Assembly: GCA_963839645.1 (NCBI GenBank)
Contig: CAWIVZ010000003.1
Coordinates: 536,987 to 600,986 of the forward strand
Direction of reading: 5' to 3'
DNA length: 64,000 bases
DNA from: PALSA-911 sp963839645
Lineage (GTDB): Bacteria; Pseudomonadota; Alphaproteobacteria; Acetobacterales; Acetobacteraceae
The notes beneath the pieces are model-generated. The model ran no database searches, was not told the origin of the DNA, and saw nothing but the letters and a program-made list of their open reading frames with translations. The position numbers were made by a program, and so were the translations under genes. Of this stretch, positions 17,615 through 27,325 are shown piece after piece. The stretch's first letter is position 1. Every line of letters starts with the position of its first letter.

Positions 17615-18871
17615 TCAGCCGGGAATGCGCACCGGCAACTCGCTGATTCCATGGATGAAGTTCGAGTAGATCCGGGTTGGCGGGGCCATCACCTCGATCA
17701 CCGGGAAGCGCTTCATGATCTCTTCCCACATGATCGTCAGTTGCAGTTCGGCCAGCCGGTTGCCGACGCAGCGGTGGATGCCGAAGCCGAAGGAGATGTG
17801 CTGGCGCGGCCGGGCGCGGTCGATGATGAACTGGTTGGCGTTCTCGATCGCGTCCTCGTCACGGTTGGCCGAGATGTACCACATCACGACCTTGTCGCCC
17901 TTCTTGATCTGCCTGCCGCCGAGTTCGGTATCGGCGAGGGCGGTGCGGCGCATATGCACGATCGGCGATTGCCAGCGAATGATCTCCGACACCATGGATG
18001 GGATCACCGCCGGATTGTCACGCAACTTCTGGTATTCGCCGGGGTTCTGCGACAGCGCCCATAATCCGCCGGAGATGGAGTTGCGGGTGGTGTCGTTGCC
18101 GCCGACGATCAGCAGGGTGAGGTTGCCGAGGAATTCCTGCGGCCTTGTGTAGAGGTCCTTCGTCGCCTCGCCATGCGCGAGCATGGAGATCAGGTCGGGT
18201 GCCGGCGGGGCCTTCTGGCGCTCGTGGAACATTGCCGTGAAGGTTTGCAGACATTCCGTGAGCACTTCGAGCCGCTTGGCCTCGAAGTCGATCTCGCCGC
18301 CGGCGTTCACGTCCATGGTCGCGACATCCGACCAGTAGGTGAGTTTGCGGCGCTCCTCGAACGGGAAGTCGAACAGGGTGGCGAGCATCTGGGTGGTGAG
18401 CTCGACGGAGACGCGGTCCACCCAGTTGAAGGTTTCATTGCGCGGCAGGCCATCGAGGATACGGCCCGCGCGCTCGCGGATGGTGCCGGCGAATTTCTGC
18501 AGGTTCAGCGGCGCGACGATCGGGCTGACCACCTTGCGCTGCTCGTCGTGCACCGGCGGGTCGGAGGAGATGAAGCTGGCGCGGCGGAACTCCATCGGGC
18601 GGTCGGTGATGCTGATGCCCCCCAGCATCGCATCCGACGAGAATATCTGGTGGTTGACCTCCACCTGCATGATATCCTTATATTTTGTTACCGACCAGAA
18701 GGAGCCGTACATGCCGTCTTTGGTATAGTGGATGGGATCTTCGCGCCGCAGGCGTTCGAAGAAAGGGGGCCAGATGTCGTCCTGATACAGTTTCGGATTG
18801 CTGACATCGATCCGGTCGAGCGGCAGCGAATACGCTTCCGCGGCGGCGGTGTGGGGGGAAGGGGCATCCAT
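17615..18871 (-). CDS. Cytochrome P450, CYP153 family alkane/fatty acid hydroxylase
   Basis: A 418-residue soluble bacterial P450. The I-helix is GGNDTTRNS, the K-helix region EIIRW, and the heme-binding loop FGFGIHRCVGNRLAE with the axial Cys. These blocks, and DKVVMWYISANRDED, are those of CYP153 terminal alkane/fatty acid hydroxylases. CYP153 needs a ferredoxin and ferredoxin reductase, which are not adjacent here. ATG at 18871 follows GGAGGA. It has its own upstream gap and is divergent from the TPR gene. Confidence 0.9.
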   Translation of the reverse strand: MDAPSPHTAAAEAYSLPLDRIDVSNPKLYQDDIWPPFFERLRREDPIHYTKDGMYGSFWSVTKYKDIMQVEVNHQIFSSDAMLGGISITDRPMEFRRASFISSDPPVHDEQRKVVSPIVAPLNLQKFAGTIRERAGRILDGLPRNETFNWVDRVSVELTTQMLATLFDFPFEERRKLTYWSDVATMDVNAGGEIDFEAKRLEVLTECLQTFTAMFHERQKAPPAPDLISMLAHGEATKDLYTRPQEFLGNLTLLIVGGNDTTRNSISGGLWALSQNPGEYQKLRDNPAVIPSMVSEIIRWQSPIVHMRRTALADTELGGRQIKKGDKVVMWYISANRDEDAIENANQFIIDRARPRQHISFGFGIHRCVGNRLAELQLTIMWEEIMKRFPVIEVMAPPTRIYSNFIHGISELPVRIPG

Positions 18872-19059
18872 GGATCGTTCCTCCGGCTGGCGGTTATTTG
18901 CAGGCCTTAATGGTTTTATAGCATAAGCCATGGCGAATGTGTCAGACCCTACCTTCAGGCTCTCCCATCAGATCCCTATGTAGCTAAGCTCGCGTCTCAG
19001 CCGGTCCGGACCGGCTGGCTTCCGAAGTCTAGACCGTTTTCCAAGTAAAGGGCTTTCTC

Positions 19060-21300
19060 ATGCGCCAGCCATATCGCAACCTGTTCGGCTCCTGCCTGCT
19101 CGCGGCGCTGATCTTGCCGTCCCATCCATCGGTTGCGGCTCCGTTGCTGGACACATCTGGTGGCCGCCCGGCCGATTGGCGTGCGAACGGCCCGGCCAAC
19201 GCGGACCCGGCGCCGGCCGGCATCCGCGGCTCGGGCAAAGCCCCCGGCGGCGTGTCCGACGGTCTGCAGGAAGGCATCACCGCCGGACATCTGGCCAGCT
19301 TCGCCCGCGAACCGGTCCTGGGTCGGCCTCCAGCCCCCGGGGGGCGCGGGCCGGCAGCTTCCGGTGGGGTTGAGGGATCCATTCGCCCGGTTCCACCGGC
19401 TTCGACCCAGGCCGCCGCGCATGCCGCCCTGATGGCTTCCGCGGCGCAGGCCGCGCCGCTCAGCGAGTCCCAGGGCAAGCCTGGCACCCCCAGCTTCAGC
19501 CTGCCGCCGCCGGGTTCCGGGACGCCGGGGATCACCGCGCCCGGCAACGGAGCCCCGGCTTCGGGCTTCGCCGCGCCGCGTCCGGCCATTCCCGAGACCC
19601 TTGCCAAGGCCTTGACCGCGCTGTCGGAAAAGAAGGTCGATGACGCCATTCGCCTGGCGCGCACCTTTATCTCCCAGACCGAGGCCAAGGGCCCGGGGCC
19701 GGAAAACACGCCCCCGACCATGGGCCTGGCGCATGAAATCGTCGGTACCGGGCTCGCCGTTCAGAACAAGCCGGACGAGGCCATTGTCGAGCTGAAGAAG
19801 GCTGTGGAACTCAATCCCAACCAGGCTTCCGCCCTGTTCAAGCTCGGCGTGATCTACCGCGAGCAGGGCAAGCTGCCGGACGCCAAGGCCAGTCTCGAGA
19901 AGGCGGTGAGCCTCGGCGGCGGCGATCCGATGAAGCTGTACCTGGGCGACGTCAATGAGCGGATGGGCGACATTCCGGGTGCGCTGGCGATCTACGAGCA
20001 GATGCTGCCGAACGCGCGGGCGGACGACGTCAAGTTCAAGATCCACGTTGCGTCGCTCTATGATCGTGTGAACCGCTTCGCCGACGCCATCAAGCTGCTG
20101 GAGCCGATCGTCACGACGGATTCGAAGGATGCCGACGGGCTGATGGCGCTCGGCTTCGCCTACGGCGGATCGGGCAAGCCGAAGGAGGCCATCCCGCTGC
20201 TGATGGCGGCCAAGCTGCTGGTTCCCGACAATTGGCGGGTGGACCTGGCGCTCGGCACCGCGCATCGCGAGGTCGGCGAGTTCGATGCGGCCGAGATTTC
20301 GCTGAAGCGCGTCGTGCAGGCGCAGCCCAAGCTGGTCCAGGCCCGGTTCCAGCTGGCATTGGCGCAGATGGCGAAATCGCAGTTCGCGGACGCCATCGAC
20401 AACCTGACCGAGGCCGAGAAGCTGGCGCCCAAGGCCCCGGAGATCAGGCAGTTGCTCGGCGATGCCCTGTTCCGTACGGGCAAGAAGGACGAGGCGGTGG
20501 CCGTGTTCAAGGAACTCGCCACGCGCGATGGCGCCAACCTCAATGACGCGGTCAACCTGGCGCGGGCCTATCAGGCGGTGGGCCGGCTGGACGACGCGGT
20601 GCAGGTCTACCGGGACGCGATCCAGAAATACCCGCCCAACCCGGGCGTGTACGCGCTGCTGAGCGTGGTGCAGGCGCAGCAGAAGAAATTCGACGAGGCG
20701 CGGCAAACCATCGCCAACGCCCGCAAGACGGCGCCCGACGACGTCCGGCTGCTGCGCGCCCTGATCGAGATCGAAATGGCGGCCGGGAACCCGAAGGCTG
20801 CCCTGACGGTGTCGCAGCATCTGGTCGATACTCAGCCGAAAAGCCTGGAGGATCGCTACACACTGGCCATTCTCTATGACAAGACGGGCGACAGAAAGCG
20901 GGCCATGAGCATCTATCAGGGGATGCTGGCGGATGCGCCCAACAATGCCGTCGTGCTGAACAATCTTGCGGTCATGATGACCGATGTAGGGGATGCCAAG
21001 GGCGCGGTGCCGCTGGCCCGGAAGGCATTGGCGCTGCAACCGGCCAGCTCCGCGGTCAACGACACGCTCGGCTGGGCATTGGTGAAGGCGGGCGAGGCCA
21101 AGGAAGCCTTGCCGCTGCTCGAACTGGCCACGAAGACCGACCCGGCCAATCCGGAACTGCTCTATCACCTGGCCTTGGCGCAGAATGCGTTGAACAACTC
21201 CAAGGACGCCCGTGCCAATCTGGAGAAGGCGTTGTCCATGAACCCGAACTTCAACGGCAGCGCGGACGCCAAGGCGGTTCTGGCCAAACTGCCGAAATAG
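19060..21300 (+). CDS. Large exported TPR-repeat protein (PrsT-like)
   Basis: A 746-residue protein. Residues 1-27 form a signal peptide, 30-180 are Pro/Ala/Gly-rich and low in structure, and from about 190 to the end run roughly fifteen TPR units of 34 residues (for example GVIYREQGKLPDAKASLEKA and NNLAVMMTDVGDAKGAVPLA). TPR arrays scaffold protein complexes, in this case likely in the periplasm. The architecture resembles PrsT-type TPR proteins of PEP-CTERM/exosortase systems, but the lipobox Cys of true PrsT is not obvious. ATG at 19060 starts the signal peptide. Confidence 0.78.
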   Translation: MRQPYRNLFGSCLLAALILPSHPSVAAPLLDTSGGRPADWRANGPANADPAPAGIRGSGKAPGGVSDGLQEGITAGHLASFAREPVLGRPPAPGGRGPAASGGVEGSIRPVPPASTQAAAHAALMASAAQAAPLSESQGKPGTPSFSLPPPGSGTPGITAPGNGAPASGFAAPRPAIPETLAKALTALSEKKVDDAIRLARTFISQTEAKGPGPENTPPTMGLAHEIVGTGLAVQNKPDEAIVELKKAVELNPNQASALFKLGVIYREQGKLPDAKASLEKAVSLGGGDPMKLYLGDVNERMGDIPGALAIYEQMLPNARADDVKFKIHVASLYDRVNRFADAIKLLEPIVTTDSKDADGLMALGFAYGGSGKPKEAIPLLMAAKLLVPDNWRVDLALGTAHREVGEFDAAEISLKRVVQAQPKLVQARFQLALAQMAKSQFADAIDNLTEAEKLAPKAPEIRQLLGDALFRTGKKDEAVAVFKELATRDGANLNDAVNLARAYQAVGRLDDAVQVYRDAIQKYPPNPGVYALLSVVQAQQKKFDEARQTIANARKTAPDDVRLLRALIEIEMAAGNPKAALTVSQHLVDTQPKSLEDRYTLAILYDKTGDRKRAMSIYQGMLADAPNNAVVLNNLAVMMTDVGDAKGAVPLARKALALQPASSAVNDTLGWALVKAGEAKEALPLLELATKTDPANPELLYHLALAQNALNNSKDARANLEKALSMNPNFNGSADAKAVLAKLPK

Positions 21301-21311
21301 GCGCCGAACGG

Positions 21312-21346
21312 GCCGGGGAGGCGCCTGATCGAGGCGGCTCCCCGGC
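21312..21346. terminator. Bidirectional terminator hairpin
   Basis: A long nested stem, GCCGGGGAG/CTCCCCGGC enclosing CGCCT-GATCG-AGGCG, lies between the convergent TPR gene and the amidohydrolase gene. No strong U tract follows on either strand. Confidence 0.6.
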
Positions 21347-21377
21347 TGGTTGGTCCGGTCGTGTTAATCCGGTCTGG

Positions 21378-22580
21378 CTATTCGGGCTTGCGGGGCAGCA
21401 ACTGCTCCGCCAGGGTCGCCCAGTAGGAGGCGCCAACCGGCAGGATCTCGTCGTTGAAGTCGTAGCGGGGGTGGTGGATCATGAAATCCCCGCCCGCCTT
21501 CTCTGCCCGCCCGCCGCCGAGCATCAGGTAGTTGCCCTGCTTGGCGTTCAGCATGAAGGCGAAATCCTCCCCGCCCATGGTCGGCTTGTCCATGTGGCGC
21601 ACCCGGCCTTCGCCGGCGACCGTGATCGCGGCATCGCGCGCCTGCACCGTGGCGTCCGGATCGTTCACCGTGGCGGGATAGGCGTGGTCGAACACCACCT
21701 CGGCGCTGGCGCCGAAGCTGGCGGCGATGCCGGTCGCCAGGCGCCGCACGCCGAGTTCCAGCTTCTCCCCCACCTGTTTGGTGAAATAGCGCGCCGTGCC
21801 CTTCATGTGCACGGTTTCCGGGATCACGTTGTAGGTGTGGCCGCCGGCGATGTGGCCGATGGTGACCACGCCGGCCTCGGTGGGGTCGATGCTGCGCGCC
21901 ACGATCGACTGGAAAGCCGAGACGATCTGCGCGGCGATGACGATCGGGTCGATGCCGTGATCGGGGTGCGCGCCGTGGCTGCCCTTGCCGGTGATGGTGA
22001 TCTCGATATTGGCGACCGCCGCCATGGTCGGCCCGTTGCGCCACAGGAAGGTGCCGGCCGGCACCTGCGGCCAGTTATGCATGCCGAACACTTTTTCCAT
22101 CTTGCAGCGTTCGAACAGGCCTTCCTTCACCATGATCTCCCCGCCCGCCAGGTTCTCCTCGGCGGGCTGGAAGATCACGAACACCGTGCCATCGAAATTG
22201 CGGGTCTCGGCCAGGTACTTGGCCGCCCCCAGCAGCATGGTGGTGTGGCCGTCATGGCCGCAGGCGTGCATCACGCCTTCGTTCTTCGACGCCCAAGGGA
22301 CGCCGGTTTCTTCATGGATCGGCAGCGCGTCCATGTCCGCGCGCAACCCGATCGCACGGCCACCGGGCCGGCTCTCGGGACCGCGGCCGTGGATCACGCC
22401 GACCACGCCGGTACGCGCCATGCCGGTGATGATCTCGTCCACTCCAAAGCTTTTCAGCTTTTCCTGCACCATGGCGCTGGTGCGCACCTCCTGCAGCGAG
22501 AGTTCAGGATGGGCGTGCAGGTCATGCCGCCATTCCGTCATCTCGGCGTGGAAATCGGCGATCCGGTTGACGATGGGCAT
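21378..22580 (-). CDS. M20 family amidohydrolase (hippurate hydrolase-like)
   Basis: A 400-residue M20D peptidase/amidohydrolase that would cleave N-acyl amino acids. Metal and catalytic residues are seen in MHACGHDGHT, FQPAEEN and TMGGEDFAFML, and the dimerisation domain lies between them (GKGSHGAHPDHGIDP). ATG at 22580 follows GGGAG. It lies 23 bp after the IlvD-family gene on the same strand, so the two are probably one transcript. Confidence 0.9.
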   Translation of the reverse strand: MPIVNRIADFHAEMTEWRHDLHAHPELSLQEVRTSAMVQEKLKSFGVDEIITGMARTGVVGVIHGRGPESRPGGRAIGLRADMDALPIHEETGVPWASKNEGVMHACGHDGHTTMLLGAAKYLAETRNFDGTVFVIFQPAEENLAGGEIMVKEGLFERCKMEKVFGMHNWPQVPAGTFLWRNGPTMAAVANIEITITGKGSHGAHPDHGIDPIVIAAQIVSAFQSIVARSIDPTEAGVVTIGHIAGGHTYNVIPETVHMKGTARYFTKQVGEKLELGVRRLATGIAASFGASAEVVFDHAYPATVNDPDATVQARDAAITVAGEGRVRHMDKPTMGGEDFAFMLNAKQGNYLMLGGGRAEKAGGDFMIHHPRYDFNDEILPVGASYWATLAEQLLPRKPE

Positions 22581-22603
22581 GGTGGGGCTCCCTTTGGGGT
22601 CGT

Positions 22604-24311
22604 TCAGCCTTCGGCGCGCAGGATGGCGAGGTCGCAGCCCTCGTCGGCCTGCAGGATCTGCTCGGCGACAAGCCGGTCCCAGCCGCGCTTGGGTTTTTCC
22701 GGCGGCGCCCAGGATTCCCGTCGCCGCACGAGCTCCTCCGCGGACACCAGAAGATCCAGCCGGCGTTCCTTTACCGAAAGCCGGATCCGGTCGCCGCTTT
22801 GCACCAGCGCCAGCGGCCCGCCGGCGGCGGCTTCCGGGGTGATGTGCAGCACGATCGTCCCGAACGCGGTGCCGGACATCCGGCAGTCGCTCATGCGCAC
22901 CATGTCCTTCACCCCCGCGCGGGCGATCTTGCTGGGGATCGGCAGGTAGCCGGCCTCCGGCATGCCGGCGGGGGTCAGCGGCCCGGCGTTCTTCAGCACC
23001 AGGATGTCGTGCTCGGTGACGTCCAGGCCGGGATCGTCGATGCGGTTGGAAAGGTCCTCCAGCCCGTCGAACACCACGGCGCGCGCCTCGGTCTCGAACA
23101 GGCTTTCGGTCGCCGCACTGCGCTTGAGGATCGCGCCGCGCGGGGCGAGGCTGCCGAACAGCGAGACGATGCCGCCGACCGGGGAAACCGGCTTGTCGCG
23201 GGCGCGGATGTAGCGCCGGTCGACGAACTCGGGCGCCTTGGCCAGCCGGTCGCCCAGCATCGCACCGGTGACGTCGGTCACGTCCAGGTGCAGCAGATCC
23301 TTCAGTTCCCACAGCAGCGCGGGCATGGCGCCGGCGGCGTGGAAATCCTCCATGTAGCCTTCCCCGGTCGGCTTCAGATCGACCAGCACCGGCGTGGTGT
23401 CGGAAAGCTCGTTCAGCCGCGCCAGGTCGACGAGAATGCCAAGCCGCCCGGCAATCGCGGTCAGGTGGATCAGCGCGTTGGTGGACCCGCCGAGGGCCAG
23501 CAGCACCCGCAGCGCGTTCTCCACCGACTTTGCGGTAATGAGCTGGGACGGCCGGATCGGGTTGGCGATCAGCCGCACCGCCAGCGCGCCGGCTTCCTCC
23601 GCGGCGCGCAGCCGGTCGGCGTGCACCGCCGGGATGGAGCCATGGCCGGCCGGCATCATGCCCAGCGCCTCGGCGATGCAGGCCATGGTGCTGGCGGTGC
23701 CCATCACGCCGCAGGTGCCGGCGGTGGTGGCGAGCCGGCCCTCGATCTCGGCGATGCGCTCGCCGCTGACCTTGCCCGCCCGGGTACTGCGCCCAGTAGC
23801 GCCGGCAATCGGTGCAGGCGGCCAGCCGCTCGCCCTGGTACGGGGTGGCGAGCATCGGCCCGGTGACCAGCTGCACCGAGGGCATGTCGGACGACGCGGC
23901 GGCCATCAGCTGCGCCGGCACGGTCTTGTCGCAGCCGCCGATCAGCACCGCGCTGTCCATCGGCTGGCCGGACAGCATGGCCTCGGTGTCCAGCGCCGCC
24001 AGGTTGCGGAAATGCATCGACGTCGGGAACAAGGAAGGCTCGCACAGCGACACGGTGGGAAACGCCAGCGGCAGCCCGCCGGCGGCGAGCACGCCGCGCT
24101 TCACCGCCTCGATCAGTTCCGGCACCGTGCGGTGGCAGTTGTTGTAGTCCGACCCGGTATCGACGATCCCCACCACCGGCCGGTCCAGCATGGCGTTGGA
24201 ATAGCCCATCGATTTGGCGAAGGTCTTTCGCAGATAGAGCGCGAAATCGGGATCGCCGTAATTGGCGGTGTTGCGACGAAGGCCGGTCTTGGGCGGTGTG
24301 TTCTGGGTCAT
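22604..24311 (-). CDS. IlvD/Edd family dehydratase, one frame break
   Basis: The reconstructed product of about 568 residues belongs to the IlvD/Edd [Fe-S] dehydratases. Conserved Cys are in GGCDKTVPAQ, CTDCRRYW and CGVMGTASTM, and the C-terminal swivelling domain has DCRMSGTAFGT. The family dehydrates dihydroxyacids or sugar acids. The N-terminus, ending FPTVSLCEPSLFPTS, resembles the sugar-acid (arabonate/xylonate type) branch more than biosynthetic IlvD, but the substrate is not proven. The frame changes near 23790, where TACCCGGGCGGG reads correctly as TACCGGGCGGG. Start ATG 24311. Confidence 0.85.
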
Positions 24312-24980
24312 GCGGGGATGTTAGGGGCAGGGCGGAACGGCGGCAATTGCCCTGGCTTCCCCTGGTCCAACTGCCCTCAATAAGAGTACCGCGACTACGT
24401 GGCGGTGGTCATTTTTCCCATAAAATATTCCAAATCTCACGCGTAGCCCTGCCGCTTGGACGTCTCTCTACGCCGGCATTCGCCAATCCCGTCTCACATC
24501 CCGTGTATACCGAACAGACATCATGAACCGGGACAAATCTCACACTTCCAACCGCGTCAGACAAAATGGAAAGAGCACCTGTCTCAGCATAAAGCGAGGT
24601 CAAGCGGCGAAGGTTTCGTTTTCGCCATCATAGAGATAATTTTCCTAATAGACAAGGACTTCTTCCAACCCGCATGCAGGATGCCGCATCCACCCGAACA
24701 TCTTCGTCTTTACAAGCGTGCCAAAAGCCATAATTCAGGGAGGATCACCTTTTAAGGGGCAGACCAGAAGCGAGATCGCGGACCCGGCGGTTTAACTCGT
24801 CTTTAGCCGGTGCTGTGCACCGCGCGAGAGGCCAACCTCTCGCGCTCTGTGGAATGTTTATTCTAAGACAATGATGGCGGGTGTAAGATCAGCGGACGGC
24901 GTAGCCTGGGAAGGCGATTACCGTCCAAGGCGGTGGGCCTGCCATGGCGACACGGCGGGCCTTTGTCAAATGGGACACTT
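24312..24980. other. Non-coding stretch, lower GC
   Basis: About 670 bp without a credible gene. GC and codon pattern fall compared with the flanks. The only clear structure is a 10-bp hairpin at 24822-24845 (GCGCGAGAGG/CCTCTCGCGC, loop CCAA) with no U tract. It lies about 135 bp ahead of the IS-split gene and may be a leader structure or the edge of the accessory patch. Confidence 0.5.
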
Positions 24981-25396
24981 ATGAAGCTCTCGGCCCAGGT
25001 GCTTTGTGCAATCGATGACGCGCAGGCGGGAAGATTCGAGTCCGCTCTCCTGCATGCGTGTATTGCAATCGACACCACCGCAAAAAGGCTTTTCCCTTCG
25101 GAGAGGAGGGTTGGAATTCGCTATGTCAACTGCCTGCGGGACTACTATTTGAATATTGAACCGATGATGGGGGTAGGCATCGATTTAGTTGAAACCCGAT
25201 TTTCTAATGTACAACTCAAAAAGAATGCCAATCCTGATTTTGCAGAAATTATCTACGAGGTATTCCGTTGTAGCCATGCGCATGGTGATGAGGTGCCTTT
25301 CTCGTATTCAGTCACGCGCTCGGAGGGAGCATCCTTATCACGTTGGGTTTTAGCCCATGGGGAACTTCATATGCCTGACCGTGTGGTCTGGGCCTT
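24981..25396 (+). pseudogene. 5' half of an unknown gene split by an IS5-family element
   Basis: The first 138 codons (MKLSAQVLCAIDDAQAG...) form a conserved-looking soluble protein of unknown function. At MPDRVVWAL the sequence enters the terminal repeat of an insertion sequence. Beyond the element, in the same frame, the sequence LAIAVFSKVNQGEK continues the protein. Codon use is less GC-rich than in neighbours. ATG at 24981 has GGGA upstream. I do not recognise the family. Confidence 0.65.
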
Positions 25397-26153
25397 GGCA
25401 TCAGGCCGCACGCGAAACTGATAATGGCTGAGTAACTGATGTCGGTCTTGTCGCAGCGCATGGCCACGCGTTTGAACCGCTTGAGCTTGCCAATGGTCTG
25501 TTCGATACGTGCCCTGAGTTTGTAAAGGCGCTTTGGAAAGAATCGTCCCCTCTGCTTGGAGTTTTCGCGACGGGGGATTACCGGTGTGATGCCACGCGCC
25601 TGCGCCGCAGAGCGGTTCGAGTGGCTGTCATATCCTTTGTCGGTCACCGCGATGCGCGGGCGGATGTCTGGTCCGATGTCGAGCGACGTCTCGAACTCGG
25701 TGCTGTCACTGACCTCGCCGCCGGTGAGGTGGAAGTCGAGAGGGTGGCCTTCGAGATCGGTCTTGAGGTGGATCTTGGTCGAGAAGCCGCCGCGTGAGCG
25801 GCCGAATGCCTGGTGCTGCTGCCCCCTTTTGCCCCGGCAGCCGAGACGTGAGCGCGTGCGGTCGTGCTGTCGAAGAACTGTATCAGATGTGCCGTCTCGC
25901 TGTATTCGGCCAGCATCTGGAAGAATGCCTCGAATACCCCGGACCGGCTCAGCCGCCAGAATCGCTTCCACACGCTGTTCCATTTGCCATACTCGCGGGG
26001 AAGTGCCCGCCAGGTGATGCTGTGAACAGTGAAGTAGTGGACAGCCTCGAGGAATTGACGGTCGTCGTGCCCTGGCTCTCCCCGGCTCGATTGCGCTGCA
26101 TCGAATACCTCCAGCGCGATCGACCAATCCCGCTCAGTCATTCCCGTCAGCAT
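25397..26153 (-). CDS. IS5-family DDE transposase, programmed -1 frameshift
   Basis: The first frame starts at ATG 26153 and encodes an N-terminal DNA-binding part (about 100 residues) with the first catalytic Asp in FFDSTTARAH. The second frame carries the second Asp in VTDKGYDSHSN and the Glu in RARIEQTIGKLKR. They join at the slippery heptamer A-AAA-GGG (25824-25830, minus strand), and the second frame is -1 to the first, as expected for the IS427 group. The second frame has no stop inside the element: it reads on into the host gene to 25312. Stop provided by target DNA is known for some members of this group. Confidence 0.8.
25824..25830 (-). promoter_or_regulatory. Slippery heptamer for transposase -1 frameshifting
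   Basis: A-AAA-GGG on the minus strand lies where the two transposase frames overlap. The frame offset is -1, unlike the +1 breaks found elsewhere in the window, which supports a functional recoding site. Confidence 0.65.
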
Positions 26154-26174
26154 GGCCGGCTCCCTGTTGCCGGT

Positions 26175-26494
26175 CTAGCAATCGCTGTATTTTCAAAGGT
26201 GAACCAGGGCGAGAAGTCAGCAGGGAGCTACTATCTTTCGCTCGGAGCAGACAAGTTCCGTTTGTCCGACTGGTGGGGCCGCGAAGACGGCTTCAGGCCA
26301 GTCGCGGGTCGATATAACAGGGTTCGCGTCAAAATGGCTGGGCTTGAAGGGCTCGAAAAGCACACCGGTGACATGGCTCGCGAGGAGCATGTCCATATCA
26401 TTAACCCGCCGCCGGACAGAATCAAATGGAGAGGCATGAAAGTGCCGTTGATGTGGGTGTGCGCGGTTCTCGGTTACAGCGAAGGTTACCCTGA
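26175..26494 (+). pseudogene. 3' half of the IS-split unknown gene
   Basis: Continues the frame of the 5' half: LAIAVFSKVNQGEKSAGSY onward, with SDWWGREDGFRPVAGRYN and REEHVHIINPPPDRIKW. The true end is unclear. The same frame stays open to 26684 but overlaps a better-supported gene on the minus strand from 26486, so the real stop is probably the TGA at 26492-26494 after another indel. Function unknown. Confidence 0.5.
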
Positions 26495-27085
26495 AAGCTC
26501 AATGCAAAAATCTTTTCTTGCCTGTGCGATCGTCGTGTCCATGTCAGAGAGGATGCTATCGGAGACTGCTTTATCGAAAGCCCTTAACTCTTCTTTCACT
26601 TCGGGAGTTTTGAATAACCCATTTCCCAAATTGGCATATATCGAGAAGCGCTTCGACAATCAGACGCACATTGTTGCTTTTTAGTAATGATGTTTGCAAC
26701 TTCGGGTCGTCAGATATTGCTTGCGCCATAATCGCGATCTCAGTGATCCGCATATAAAATGCGACTACATGCTGGGGCGATTTGAGAAGTCCGATCTTGT
26801 CGGCAGCGGCTGGATATATTATCGGCGGTGGCATCCGCATCGCCTGCGCGAACTTTGGCACTGGCATCGCGATTATGCCGGCTCGGATATTCTCGCACGT
26901 TTCGATGTGGCCAACGACAATACGTGCAAATTCAATGATCTCCCGAACGAGTGCACCGCGAATCTGCTTTGATCCTCCTTACGTTGTCCTGCCAGGGTCA
27001 GATAGACAGCAAGAGCCGCGCCAAGCGCGCCGACACCACCGCCGAGGAGGGTGGCAAGCGCTCCGACAATTTCGCCCGTCGTCAT
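26486..27085 (-). CDS. Membrane-anchored unknown protein, two frame breaks
   Basis: Joining three frames gives a product of about 199 residues. It starts with a Gly/Ala-rich transmembrane helix (residues 5-32, IVGALATLLGGGVGALGAAL), followed by a charged helical cytoplasmic domain including VREIIEFARIVVGHIETC and KAVSDSILSDMDTTIAQARK. Breaks near 26975 and 26630 (TTT for TT in CAATTTGGG) each fit one extra base. The ATG at 27085 overlaps the stop of a resolvase remnant as ATGA. No family recognised; it ends 4-8 bp from the end of the IS-split gene. Confidence 0.6.
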
Positions 27086-27270
27086 ACCGTCAATCTCGCA
27101 ATCGTGCTGTTATGGTCATTGTTGCTCTGGGCGATGTCCCGCAACGTTTCGTTGTCGCTCTGACGCTGCCGGAGCGCCTCCGTCTGCTGGTGCGGCGTCA
27201 GCTTCGGCTTCCGTCCCACCTTCACGCCGCGCGCTACGGCGCGGGCGCGTTCTACCTGCGCCCAAGTTAG
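27082..27270 (-). pseudogene. Serine recombinase (resolvase/invertase) C-terminal remnant
   Basis: The minus strand encodes ERARAVARGVKVGRKPKLTP followed by HQQTEAL and RDIAQSNNDHNSTIARLTV then TGA. This is the C-terminal helix-turn-helix of Tn3/Hin-type resolvases, whose consensus is RDIARSYNVSHSTISRL. The catalytic Ser domain is absent, and several recognition-helix positions have changed, so it is a decayed fragment. It marks an old mobile-element boundary on the right of the accessory patch. Confidence 0.6.
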
Positions 27271-27325
27271 CTCCAGATCCTATACAACTTGCTCGGTTCA
27301 AAACCACAGGGGTGTCGGCACTAGA

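Larger units (their letters stand above)
25397..26171 (-). mobile_element. IS5-family (IS427-like) insertion sequence
   Basis: An element of about 775 bp with short imperfect terminal repeats: GGCATCAGG at the left end and GGCAACAGG (reverse complement) at the right. It holds one transposase gene read through a -1 frameshift. It is inserted in frame with the split gene around it. Flanks read CTTG on the left and CTAG on the right, so a target duplication is possible but not exact. Confidence 0.75.

Noticed and set aside
19060..19140. Lipoprotein signal in the TPR protein
   Set aside because: The only early Cys lies near residue 12, before the hydrophobic core ends, and does not fit a lipobox.
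24822..24845. Terminator or attenuator at the GCGCGAGAGG hairpin
   Set aside because: No U tract on either strand, no leader peptide and no upstream gene ending nearby.
25391..26180. A clean target-site duplication around the IS
   Set aside because: CTTG and CTAG differ by one base and do not keep the frame that the split gene needs, so I do not claim it.
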